From Candidatus Abyssobacteria bacterium SURF_17 (lineage in GTDB: Bacteria; Abyssobacteria; SURF-5), in the NCBI GenBank assembly GCA_003598055.1, contig QZKI01000131.1, positions 1-64,000 on the forward strand: DNA of 64,000 nucleotides, given 5' to 3'. Position 1 is the first letter of the stretch. Each line of letters begins with the position of its first letter. The notes under the pieces were generated by a model. It did not search any database. It was not told the DNA's origin and saw only the letters and a program-made list of their open reading frames with translations. The translations under genes were made by a program, and so were the position numbers. Below are positions 35,723-44,189 of this stretch, in pieces.

Positions 35723-37117
35723 ATGGTCGAGAAGGCTGGTAGCCAGGCAGCACAGGCTGTCGCAGACCCGGAAATCGAAACGAAGGCTAAGAAAATCCGA
35801 CCGGAACAGATGGTAAAGGACCCGGGGCTGGACGAGACCATAAAAAGGCTAACGCCTGAGCAAATTGAAAGCGTTATCAAAAGGGTATTGACGAAAGAGA
35901 CCGCTGCACGGCTCCGAGTGTACCTGGATACGTGCGTTCACTGCGGACTGTGTGCAGAAGCCTGTCACACGTACCTCTCTCGCGACAGAGACCCGGAATA
36001 TTCACCGGTCGCAAAGGTGAAGAACACCCTGTGGGAAATAGTAAAAAGAAAGGGCAAGGTAGATGGAGAGTTCCTGAAGAACGCATCCAGAATCGCGTTC
36101 ACCGAATGCGCCGTATGCCGTCGTTGCAGCATGTATTGCCCCTTTGGAATCGACATCGCCTATCTCTTAATCGTCGTGCGCAGAATACTGAATCTCTTGT
36201 ACGTAGTGCCCGCCTATCTGCAAGACACGACCAACAGCCACGCCGTCACCATGAACCAGATGTGGGTGCAGGAAGATGAATGGATCGACACGCTGCAGTG
36301 GCAAGAAGAAGAAGCGCGAATGGAAATGGCAAAGGCCAGAATCCCGCTTGACAAAGAGGGGGCCGACATAATGTATTCCGTCATCGCGCCCGAGCCGAAG
36401 ATCCTCGCCCAGCTCATCAATTACATGGCGCAGATCATGACCGTCGCGGGCATGGACTGGACGATGCCCGCGACCGACGGCTGGGACAACAGTAATATGG
36501 CAATGTATTCGGGCGACTTTGAGACGATGGGGCGCGTCGAGCGGCAACACTATGAGACAGCGTTCAGGCTGAAAGTAAAAAAGATCGTTATGGGAGAGTG
36601 CGGCCATGCGTTCCGCGGGGCTGCATACGATGGCCCAAAATGGCTCGTGTGGAAACATCCCCCCGTTCCGCTCATCCATGCCGTCGAGTTCTATTACGAC
36701 TTGCTCAAAACAGGCACGATCAAGATTGCCAAGAAATTCCCCGAACCGACAACGGTCCAAGACCCCTGCAACATAGTCCGGGGCAAGGGGCTGGGCAAGA
36801 AGCTGCGCTACGTCATGAATGCACTGTGCGAGGACTTCAGAGACGTGAACCCGAGACTCGAGCACAACTACTGCTGCATGGCGGGCGGCGGCACCATCAA
36901 TTGCGGTCCGCCGTGGACCAGGTCGAGGATGGTAAGCAACAAGGTAAAGGCGGAACAGTTCAAAGCCACAGGCGCAAAAATCATCGTGACCCCGTGTCAC
37001 AACTGCCACAGCGGTATCGAACAACTTGTTTCGTTCTATAAGCTTGGCATGCATGTGAAATTTATCAGTGAAATCCTTGTCGAATGCATGGAAGTTCCCC
37101 AACACTTGAAGGTGTGA
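35723..37117 (+). CDS. tmcB: TmcB-like Fe-S/CCG-domain protein (HdrD-like)
   Basis: CVHCGLCAEACHTYLSRDRDPEYSPVAK, CAVCRRCSMYCPFGID, C-terminal CCMAGGG and CHNCHSGIEQL. Confidence 0.82.
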   Translation: MVEKAGSQAAQAVADPEIETKAKKIRPEQMVKDPGLDETIKRLTPEQIESVIKRVLTKETAARLRVYLDTCVHCGLCAEACHTYLSRDRDPEYSPVAKVKNTLWEIVKRKGKVDGEFLKNASRIAFTECAVCRRCSMYCPFGIDIAYLLIVVRRILNLLYVVPAYLQDTTNSHAVTMNQMWVQEDEWIDTLQWQEEEARMEMAKARIPLDKEGADIMYSVIAPEPKILAQLINYMAQIMTVAGMDWTMPATDGWDNSNMAMYSGDFETMGRVERQHYETAFRLKVKKIVMGECGHAFRGAAYDGPKWLVWKHPPVPLIHAVEFYYDLLKTGTIKIAKKFPEPTTVQDPCNIVRGKGLGKKLRYVMNALCEDFRDVNPRLEHNYCCMAGGGTINCGPPWTRSRMVSNKVKAEQFKATGAKIIVTPCHNCHSGIEQLVSFYKLGMHVKFISEILVECMEVPQHLKV

Positions 37118-37120
37118 ACT

Positions 37121-38698
37121 ATGGATAAGATGGCTCGCAGTCAAACGGAAACGTTCTTTGCGGCAATGCTGTGTCTTCTTCTCCTCGTGGCTGCCACAGG
37201 GTGTGGGCGGTCGGCCGAAGGAGAAACGTATGGGGAGATAGTGCAGCCGGCAATCGTTGAGGCGTTGGCCCAAAACCAGATCGAAACGCGCGTTGTGATG
37301 GCCCGGCCGGGTGAGTTCAAGAAACTGGAGCGCGCGCCGGTTCTCTTTGACCATCTCAAGCATGTCGATTCACTGAAGAAAGAAGGCTGCGGCACGTGTC
37401 ACACACCCGACGAAAAAGGCAGGGTTACGTATGAATTCTGTGCCGTGAAGCGGGACATGGACAGGCAGGCCCTCATAAATGCCTACCACGAGAAGTGTAT
37501 GAAGTGCCACGACGGACGCGATGAAGCCGCGAAAGAAGCACGCGCGCTCGGCTGCGGCGAGTGCCATGCGGAAAAGGCGGAATACAAGACCGTGGAATGG
37601 TATCAGGCCACATTCGACCATTTCCACCATATCGGTGAGATGGAGAAAGGCTGCGACACATGCCATCATCTCTATGATGAGCAGCAAGCCAAGCTCATAT
37701 ACAAGAAAGGCGAAGAAGTCGCTTGCGGAAAATGTCACAAAGACACGGACGAAGAAAACAAAGAATCGTTGAGAAAAGTGGGCCATACGAGTTGCATTGG
37801 CTGCCACGAGAAAAAATTCCTCGCGGCCGAGACCAAGATGGACCCATACGCATGCGGCAATTGTCATAGACCGGAGGCCAAGCCGCGGCCGCCCGAACCT
37901 AAGGCGCTCGTCGCTCGGTCATACCAGGCGGATCCGACAAATCTGCTTATAAGCTATCCCGGAACGATATTGCCGCCTGTCCCGTTCGACCATGAGAAGC
38001 ACGAGAAACAAGGCGGCAAGGAGGACTGCAACAAGTCATGCCACCATTTCCACGTGCGAACGCTCGTGGCATTCGACCCGCCTTTCCTCAAGACAGGCGA
38101 CGCATGTCGGCAATGCCACGCGCAGTCCAAGGTCTCGATACCGGCTGACGCCATGAGTGCCGACAAGGTCTACCATGATCCGGAGGCGTCACATAGCTGC
38201 ATCGGCTGCCACACCCTGAAAAAGAAAGAGGACGAATCAGCCAAAGGGCCTGTCACCTGCAAGCAATGCCATACGGGAGGAATAGCTCCAAAGCCGGTTC
38301 AAGTGGAACCAACTTCTCCGCCCGACAAGGGACCGGAAACTTATGTGATTGCCCGGCTCACGCGGAAATACATGCCGGTGAAATTCCAGCATGCGATGCA
38401 TACCAAGATGATTGAGGACTGCACCTATTGCCATCATCATGGTCCCGAAAAGGAACAACCCACATGCGCTACGTGTCACGGCGCGCCGCTTGACTTCACC
38501 AAAGTGACGAGACCGCGACTTCTCAGCGCCTACCATCGCATGTGCATGGGTTGCCATAAGAGCATGGGCATCGGGCCGGTCACCTGCACGAAGTGCCACG
38601 AGGAGAGAGAAGGCAGCTACATCCCGGGCCAGCGACTGCAAACGACAAAGGCCATAAACCACGAAGTGGAACTCGCAGACATGGCGAATTCCCTGTGA
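37121..38698 (+). CDS. Large multiheme cytochrome c (HmcA-like, tandem c3 modules)
   Basis: 14 CxxCH motifs plus one CX3CH (CNKSCH); repeated FDHxxH/FQHxxH heme-ligand segments; lipoprotein-like signal LLLLVAATGCGR. Confidence 0.88.
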   Translation: MDKMARSQTETFFAAMLCLLLLVAATGCGRSAEGETYGEIVQPAIVEALAQNQIETRVVMARPGEFKKLERAPVLFDHLKHVDSLKKEGCGTCHTPDEKGRVTYEFCAVKRDMDRQALINAYHEKCMKCHDGRDEAAKEARALGCGECHAEKAEYKTVEWYQATFDHFHHIGEMEKGCDTCHHLYDEQQAKLIYKKGEEVACGKCHKDTDEENKESLRKVGHTSCIGCHEKKFLAAETKMDPYACGNCHRPEAKPRPPEPKALVARSYQADPTNLLISYPGTILPPVPFDHEKHEKQGGKEDCNKSCHHFHVRTLVAFDPPFLKTGDACRQCHAQSKVSIPADAMSADKVYHDPEASHSCIGCHTLKKKEDESAKGPVTCKQCHTGGIAPKPVQVEPTSPPDKGPETYVIARLTRKYMPVKFQHAMHTKMIEDCTYCHHHGPEKEQPTCATCHGAPLDFTKVTRPRLLSAYHRMCMGCHKSMGIGPVTCTKCHEEREGSYIPGQRLQTTKAINHEVELADMANSL

Positions 38699-38791
38699 TG
38701 CCGCGCGCCGGGCCGAGAGGTATCGTTCCTGATACGACCGGCCACTCCGTGGCTCGCGCCATCAATAATCATGCAAGGATAGGGTGCTCCC

Positions 38792-40585
38792 ATGGTAGAA
38801 ACGGAATGGCAGCGGTGGCTGCACAGCCAGCTCTTTGAGCAGGTTCCGTGCTGCATTGCTGTCATAGACCGACAGTACAATATCGTCGAAAACAACCGCG
38901 CCTTTCGGGATGTGTTCGGAGAAGGCAAGGGCAAGAAGTGTTACGAGATTTACAAGGGCAGGAAAGACCGTTGTCCTGACTGCATGGCCGCCCATACATT
39001 CGCCGACGGCAGACCCCGAGTGAATGACGAAGTGGGCATTGACCATAGGGGGCGCAAGGCGAACTATCTCGTCCATGTATCACCCGTCATCGCCCCGGAC
39101 GGGTCCGTGCCATATGTTGTAGAACTTTCCACCGACGTCACCGAAACCAAGCGACTTCAAAAGGAATATCAAATACTGTTCGAGCGCGTTCCCTGCTTCG
39201 TCATGGTGCTCAATAGAGACCTGCGAGTCGTTCGCGCAAACGAGCGCGTCCGCGAGGTGTTCGGAGAATGCGTGGGCGAACACTGCTATAAAATACTCAA
39301 GCACCGGTGGGAGAAGTGCGAGGACTGTCCTGCCGAGCGCACCTTTGCCGATGGACAATCCCACAGCTCGAAACATGAGGGGACGAACAAGCATGGCGAG
39401 AAAACCCACTATGTAGTAAACACGTCCCCGTTGCTGACGGGCAACCACCATGTCGCTCATGTCATCGAGATGGCGCTCGACCTCACGGAAACGCACCGTC
39501 TGGAGAACGAGCTCGCCAAAGAGCATTTCCTCCGTGAAATCCTCATCGAAAACTCCATGGACGGCGTCATTGCCACACAGCCTGATGGAGAGGTGCTGAT
39601 CTTCAACCCGGCCGCCGAGCGCCTCCTGAAATACCGGGCGGAAGACCTCCTGAAAAAACAACCTCCGGACACGCTGTTCCCATCTGAATTTCTCGCATTG
39701 AAGGAGTCCGGCAAAGATGTGTGCGTCCTGCCGGAAACAACAATGGCCGCACGCGATGGAGAAAAAATCCCCGTTCGCTTCACTGGTGTGGCATTGAAGC
39801 AGGGCGATGAATTCATTGGAAGCGCAGCTTTCCTCCAGGATTTGCGCGAAATCAAGCAGCTCGAGCGAGAAAAAATCGAGGCCGAGCGGTTCGCCGCCGT
39901 TGGCCAGACCGTCGCAGGACTCGCCCACGGGATCAAGAACCTCGTCACCGGACTCGAAGGCGCAATGTATGTATTCAATACCGGCCTCAAGAAAGGCGAA
40001 CAATCCCGAATAGACCAAGGTTGGGAAATGCTCAACCGTAACATCGAAAAAGTGTCCGCGCTCGCAAAGAACCTGCTCGCCTTCTCGAAGGGTCGGACAC
40101 TTAAAGTGGAATGGACTGACCCGAACGAGCTGGTGCGCGAGGTCGTGGCGCTCTTTCACGATGCTGCGCGTCAGAACGGAATTGACCTCGCCGCGGAACT
40201 CCAAGAAAATATCGAGCCGGCGCCAATGGAACCGCAAGGCATCCACGAATGCCTGACGAATCTGGTCTCCAATGCGATTGATGCCTGCAAAACGAGCGAT
40301 AAGCCGCGTTGCAGCATTGTCGTGCGCAGCCGCGAGGAAGGCGGTTCACTTATACTCGAAGTCGAGGATTCCGGCTGTGGAATGGACTCCGAGACCAGGC
40401 AGAGGATATTCACCAACTTCTTCACCACCAAAGGGGCGGGAGGAACCGGTCTCGGTTTACTCATCACGCGCCGCATCGTGCAAGAACACGGCGGTACAAT
40501 CTCCTTCGAATCCATCTTCGGTAAAGGCTCGTTATTCAGAATCGTATTCCCTCGACACTTATTGCCTCAACCTCCAGAAGCGTGA
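38792..40585 (+). CDS. PAS-PAS-PAS sensor histidine kinase
   Basis: Repeated PAS with CPDC/CEDC motifs, AHGIKN H-box, DSGCGMDSETRQRIFTNFFTTKGAGGTGLGL. Confidence 0.9.
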   Translation: MVETEWQRWLHSQLFEQVPCCIAVIDRQYNIVENNRAFRDVFGEGKGKKCYEIYKGRKDRCPDCMAAHTFADGRPRVNDEVGIDHRGRKANYLVHVSPVIAPDGSVPYVVELSTDVTETKRLQKEYQILFERVPCFVMVLNRDLRVVRANERVREVFGECVGEHCYKILKHRWEKCEDCPAERTFADGQSHSSKHEGTNKHGEKTHYVVNTSPLLTGNHHVAHVIEMALDLTETHRLENELAKEHFLREILIENSMDGVIATQPDGEVLIFNPAAERLLKYRAEDLLKKQPPDTLFPSEFLALKESGKDVCVLPETTMAARDGEKIPVRFTGVALKQGDEFIGSAAFLQDLREIKQLEREKIEAERFAAVGQTVAGLAHGIKNLVTGLEGAMYVFNTGLKKGEQSRIDQGWEMLNRNIEKVSALAKNLLAFSKGRTLKVEWTDPNELVREVVALFHDAARQNGIDLAAELQENIEPAPMEPQGIHECLTNLVSNAIDACKTSDKPRCSIVVRSREEGGSLILEVEDSGCGMDSETRQRIFTNFFTTKGAGGTGLGLLITRRIVQEHGGTISFESIFGKGSLFRIVFPRHLLPQPPEA

Positions 40586-40689
40586 GATAAGACGTCCTAG
40601 CACCTTCCAAATTTTCCGTACATGAACGCGGATGCCGCAGCCCTCTTGCCTTGAGTTTCCCCTCCCCGGAATCTCCTCTTCCCATCAGT

Positions 40690-40726
40690 GTTGACTTTCT
40701 CAACAGGCCTCGTTGATTTTCTCAAC
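40690..40726. promoter_or_regulatory. Tandem palindromic sites GTTGA-N5-TCAAC, 22 bp apart
   Basis: GTTGACTTTCTCAAC (40690-40704) and GTTGATTTTCTCAAC (40712-40726). Confidence 0.7.
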
Positions 40727-40879
40727 AGCATAACCATATATTCAATATAGACTTAACGAATATGCTGATTTTTGCAATAGTTGGTAGAGTTCTTGTTACA
40801 CAGCGGGTATTCAAATAGAAACATTCGTAACCAACTGTCTCTCAATGAGATACCGCAATTTAGCATGCCCCAATTCTGT

Positions 40880-40896
40880 TAGGCAAGCAAATTGCC
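40880..40896 (+). promoter_or_regulatory. Candidate sigma54 promoter
   Basis: TTAGGCAAGCAAATTGC: GG-N10-GC with TTGC -12 element; weaker alternative TTGGTAGAGTTCTTGTT at 40781-40797. Confidence 0.5.
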
Positions 40897-40929
40897 GTTA
40901 TAGAATCACATGAGACGGGGGAAAAATCC

Positions 40930-40970
40930 GACCAGAACCGCAAGCTACAGAGCTCAGAGCTTTTCTGGTC
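40930..40970 (+). other. 5' leader stem-loop just upstream of the Shine-Dalgarno sequence
   Basis: GACCAGAA (40930-40937) / TTCTGGTC (40963-40970) with inner AAGCT/AGCTT pairing. Confidence 0.6.
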
Positions 40971-40989
40971 ACAAGGGGAGGATTTCATT

Positions 40990-41754
40990 ATGGCGCTAAT
41001 CCTGGCTGTTCTCACTATGGGAGTGTTTGTCGCCGTCAGCCTAGTTTCTGAACTGATGAAAAAGAGAATTCTTCCGAAGACAGTTTCGGAAGGATTTGCG
41101 CTGCAGGCGGCGGTTGCGGGGTTACCCGAAATCGCGGAGCCACCCGCGGTAGTGGTACTGCCGACAGCGAAGGGGAGCACTCCGCGTATTGAAGGATATC
41201 TTGTGCCGCGCTCGCTCTATTATCATCAGGGCCACGCATGGGTGGCCCTGCAGAAAAGCGGGAGTGCGGTAATTGGTGTGGATGACTTCACCAGCAAGCT
41301 GGTTGGGACGCCTGATTCAATCATTCTGCCTCGGGTCGGCCAGCGCTGCTATCAGGGTGAGAAAGGCTGGACAATCAGCGCGAAAGGGAAATGCCTTGAC
41401 ATGCTTTTCCCCCTAGATGGCGAGGTTGTGGCAGTAAACCGGGCCCTGCTTGAGAATCCCGGGCTTCTCGCAAAAGAGCCTTACGGGAACGGTTGGCTCG
41501 TGATGGTCAAGACACGGAATCCGAAACGCAATCTGCGCAATCTCCTCTTCGGCTCTGTCGCGAAACGATGGATAGAGGAATCCGCATTTGCCCTCCGGTT
41601 CATGTTTAGCGGAAAGCTGGGGATCGTTCTTCCCGACGGCGGGCTGCCCGTGGAAGGAGCGGTCGACTATTTTTCTGAAGAGGATTGGAAGGAACTCAGT
41701 GTTCGCCTCTTCACAAATGAGCGAACTGAGGACGACTCTGAAACGACCCTCTAG
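40990..41754 (+). CDS. Membrane-anchored glycine cleavage H (GcvH)-like protein, copy 1
   Basis: N-terminal TM; YYHQGHAWVALQKSGSAVIGVDDFTSKLVG...LFPLDGEVVAVNRALLENPGLLAKEPYGNGWLVMVK. Confidence 0.85.
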   Translation: MALILAVLTMGVFVAVSLVSELMKKRILPKTVSEGFALQAAVAGLPEIAEPPAVVVLPTAKGSTPRIEGYLVPRSLYYHQGHAWVALQKSGSAVIGVDDFTSKLVGTPDSIILPRVGQRCYQGEKGWTISAKGKCLDMLFPLDGEVVAVNRALLENPGLLAKEPYGNGWLVMVKTRNPKRNLRNLLFGSVAKRWIEESAFALRFMFSGKLGIVLPDGGLPVEGAVDYFSEEDWKELSVRLFTNERTEDDSETTL

Positions 41755-41772
41755 GGAAAAGGAGGCACGAAC

Positions 41773-42549
41773 ATGATCCCGGTCGCGATTCCCGCTGTCA
41801 TTGGCGCACTGACGTTTCTCGCCATCTTCATATCAGCCCTCTTCGTGTTTGCCGCAGCGGACTACATCGTTGCGTTCGTCAGGACGCACTCCGTCCGCGG
41901 ACTCGCGGCCAACGGAGCAGTCCTGGAAGCCGCAGTCGCGCCCGCCTCGGTGGCCGATACCGAGCACGAACCTGCATGGGCGCCCGCGCTACGCGCGAAG
42001 ACGCGGGTGGAAGGATATCTGCTGCCGGAGACTCTGTTCTACCACCGGGGGCACACCTGGGTGGCGCCTCAGGAGTCAGGCACAGCCCTGGTCGGCATAG
42101 ATGAATTCGCGGCTAAACTGCTCGGCACGCCTTCCTTGATTGACCTCCCTTGTGTCGGCGAACGGTGCAAACAGGGAGGCAAGGCCTGGACGCTTTCTCG
42201 AAACTACAAGAAGCTCGAGATGCTTTCCCCGCTGGACGGAAAAATCGTGGCAATAAACAAAGAGGTGATTGAGAATCCGCACGTCCTGTCGACTGACCCT
42301 TATGGCCGCGGCTGGCTGATGCTGGTCAAGGCAACCGATCTAAAACGAAATCTTCGAAACCTCCTCAATGGCAGCCTCGCCAGGAGTTGGATGGCTGATT
42401 CAGCGCTCGCGTTGCGGTCAATGTTCACTGGCAGGGTGGGTCTTGTCTTTCAGGATGGCGGCCTTCCTGAGGATGGAGTGGGCGACCATTTGAAGGCATC
42501 GGAGTGGAATGAACTTGTCAATCGCTTGTTCGGGCAAGAAGCGGACTAG
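41773..42549 (+). CDS. Membrane-anchored GcvH-like protein, copy 2
   Basis: N-terminal TM; FYHRGHTWVAPQESGTALVGIDEFAAKLLG...LSPLDGKIVAINKEVIENPHVLSTDPYGRGWLMLVK. Confidence 0.85.
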   Translation: MIPVAIPAVIGALTFLAIFISALFVFAAADYIVAFVRTHSVRGLAANGAVLEAAVAPASVADTEHEPAWAPALRAKTRVEGYLLPETLFYHRGHTWVAPQESGTALVGIDEFAAKLLGTPSLIDLPCVGERCKQGGKAWTLSRNYKKLEMLSPLDGKIVAINKEVIENPHVLSTDPYGRGWLMLVKATDLKRNLRNLLNGSLARSWMADSALALRSMFTGRVGLVFQDGGLPEDGVGDHLKASEWNELVNRLFGQEAD

Positions 42550-42602
42550 TTTGTTCGGTCAGAGCAACCAATTCGGCAGTAATCGGAAAGGAGAAAGAAA
42601 GG

Positions 42603-43322
42603 ATGGTTCCAGTAACGATTGTGGGCCTCATTCTCGCGTTCCTCGCAGTGGATGTGTTTGTCCAAATGTTTGAGCGGAGCAGAGGCAAAGAGGTGTATGG
42701 ATTCTTCATGCCGGACCCCGCGGCAGGGAATAGAGAAGGTTTACCAATCCTTTCGAGAGTCATGGGCAGACTGAGGGATTTCGGGATTGCGCCATTGCGC
42801 AACGCATACTTCCATCCGGGGCACACGTGGGCAGCGGTGAGTGAATCCGGAGACGCAAGAATCGGGCTGGACGCTTTTGCCCAAAAGGTGATTGGCCGCG
42901 TCGAAGCGATTGAGTTGCCGAAGGCGGGCCAGACCATCCGGCAGGGCCAACCCTTTTTCAGAGTCCGAAAAGGGAATCGCATGGCCGACTTTGTCGCCCC
43001 GATTGACGGTGTCGTCACATCAGTCAATGAGGCGGCGGCATCGCGCAATGAGCTGAGCCCTTCCGAGCACCTGTGCACGGTGGAACCAAGCAGACTATCG
43101 GAAAATCTGAAGGTGTTGCGGATAGCCGAAGATGCAGCACGATGGATGTACGACGAATTATTCGACCTCCACGAGATGGTTGCCGCCCGGCTCCCCAGAC
43201 TGCAAACGGTGGGAGCGACAATGCAGGACGGCGCATTAGCGCTCGATGACCTACAGGGAAATCTTGATGACGAGGCCTGGAACGAGTTCAGGAAGCGATT
43301 CCTGATGAATGCTGAAGACTGA
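42603..43322 (+). CDS. Membrane-anchored GcvH-like protein, copy 3
   Basis: N-terminal TM; YFHPGHTWAAVSESGDARIGLDAFAQKVIG...VAPIDGVVTSVNEAAASRNELSPSEHL. Confidence 0.82.
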   Translation: MVPVTIVGLILAFLAVDVFVQMFERSRGKEVYGFFMPDPAAGNREGLPILSRVMGRLRDFGIAPLRNAYFHPGHTWAAVSESGDARIGLDAFAQKVIGRVEAIELPKAGQTIRQGQPFFRVRKGNRMADFVAPIDGVVTSVNEAAASRNELSPSEHLCTVEPSRLSENLKVLRIAEDAARWMYDELFDLHEMVAARLPRLQTVGATMQDGALALDDLQGNLDDEAWNEFRKRFLMNAED

Positions 43323-43336
43323 TGGAGGAAGGACAG

Positions 43337-44143
43337 ATGCGCAAAGGGATGCTGATAGATACGACAATCTGCGTTGGCTGCCAGGCCTGTGAGGAGGCGT
43401 GCAGGGAAAAGAATAGCTTGCCCGAATGCAACCAATCGGACCTCTCCGCATGCAAGTTTACGAAAGTCTTTGAAAGGGGAGAATATTACGTTCGCAAGAT
43501 GTGCATGCACTGTCTCGAGCCGGCATGCGCTTCGGTCTGTCCGGTTGGCGCTCTAAGGAAGCTGGAGGAAGGGCCTGTCGTATATGACGAGGATAAGTGT
43601 ATCGGTTGCAGATATTGCATGCAGGCATGCCCATTTCAAATTCCGACATATGAATGGAGTAAGGCGCTCCCGCGCGTGAGAAAATGCTGGTTCTGTTATG
43701 ACCGAGTGTTGGTGGGGGAACAGCCCGCGTGTGCGGCGGAATGTCCGACGGGCGCGACCCTGTTCGGCAATAGGGAGGACCTCCTTGCCGAGGCAAGGAG
43801 AAGGATTGTGGAGAGTCCCGACCAATATCAGAAGCATATTTTCGGCGAGCGAGAGGTAGGGGGTACGTCCATGCTCTACCTGGCGGCTGTGCCGTTCGAA
43901 CAAATCGGATTCAAATCCGGCCTTATCGAAAAGCCATTGCCGCTGCTCACGTGGGCGGTGCTTTCGAAACTGCCGGATTTTGTGCTCGTCGGCGGGACAC
44001 TTCTTGGAGGAGTCGCCTGGATAATCAACCGGCGCATGACACTCGAAGAAGAGAGAATCCAACAGGCGAAGCTCGGCGGCAATCGTGACGCAAAATCACG
44101 AAACACGCTGAGCCGTCTCCTTGGTCGGCTTGGAAAGGATTAA
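43337..44143 (+). CDS. HybA-like 4Fe-4S ferredoxin subunit with C-terminal TM
   Basis: CVGCQACEEACREKN, CMHCLEPACASVCPVGAL, CIGCRYCMQACPFQIP, CWFCYDRV; C-terminal VLVGGTLLGGVAWII. Confidence 0.88.
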   Translation: MRKGMLIDTTICVGCQACEEACREKNSLPECNQSDLSACKFTKVFERGEYYVRKMCMHCLEPACASVCPVGALRKLEEGPVVYDEDKCIGCRYCMQACPFQIPTYEWSKALPRVRKCWFCYDRVLVGEQPACAAECPTGATLFGNREDLLAEARRRIVESPDQYQKHIFGEREVGGTSMLYLAAVPFEQIGFKSGLIEKPLPLLTWAVLSKLPDFVLVGGTLLGGVAWIINRRMTLEEERIQQAKLGGNRDAKSRNTLSRLLGRLGKD

Positions 44144-44189
44144 AGGAATCAAACGGTGGTCGTACTGATCAAAGAGAAAGGCTGACGAC

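Noticed and set aside
36167-37363. Long minus-strand ORF (398 aa) opposite the TmcB-like gene; similar long antisense ORFs at 39080-40246, 48882-50054, 12426-13355, 30611-31513 and 16030-16959
   Set aside because: These mirror strongly supported plus-strand genes, have low-complexity His/Arg/Val-rich composition, and no recognisable domains; typical shadow ORFs in GC-rich coding DNA.
40781-40797. TTGGTAGAGTTCTTGTT as the main sigma54 promoter for the GcvH-like locus
   Set aside because: -12 element reads GT instead of GC; the downstream GGCAAGCAAATTGC is a better match and is preferred.
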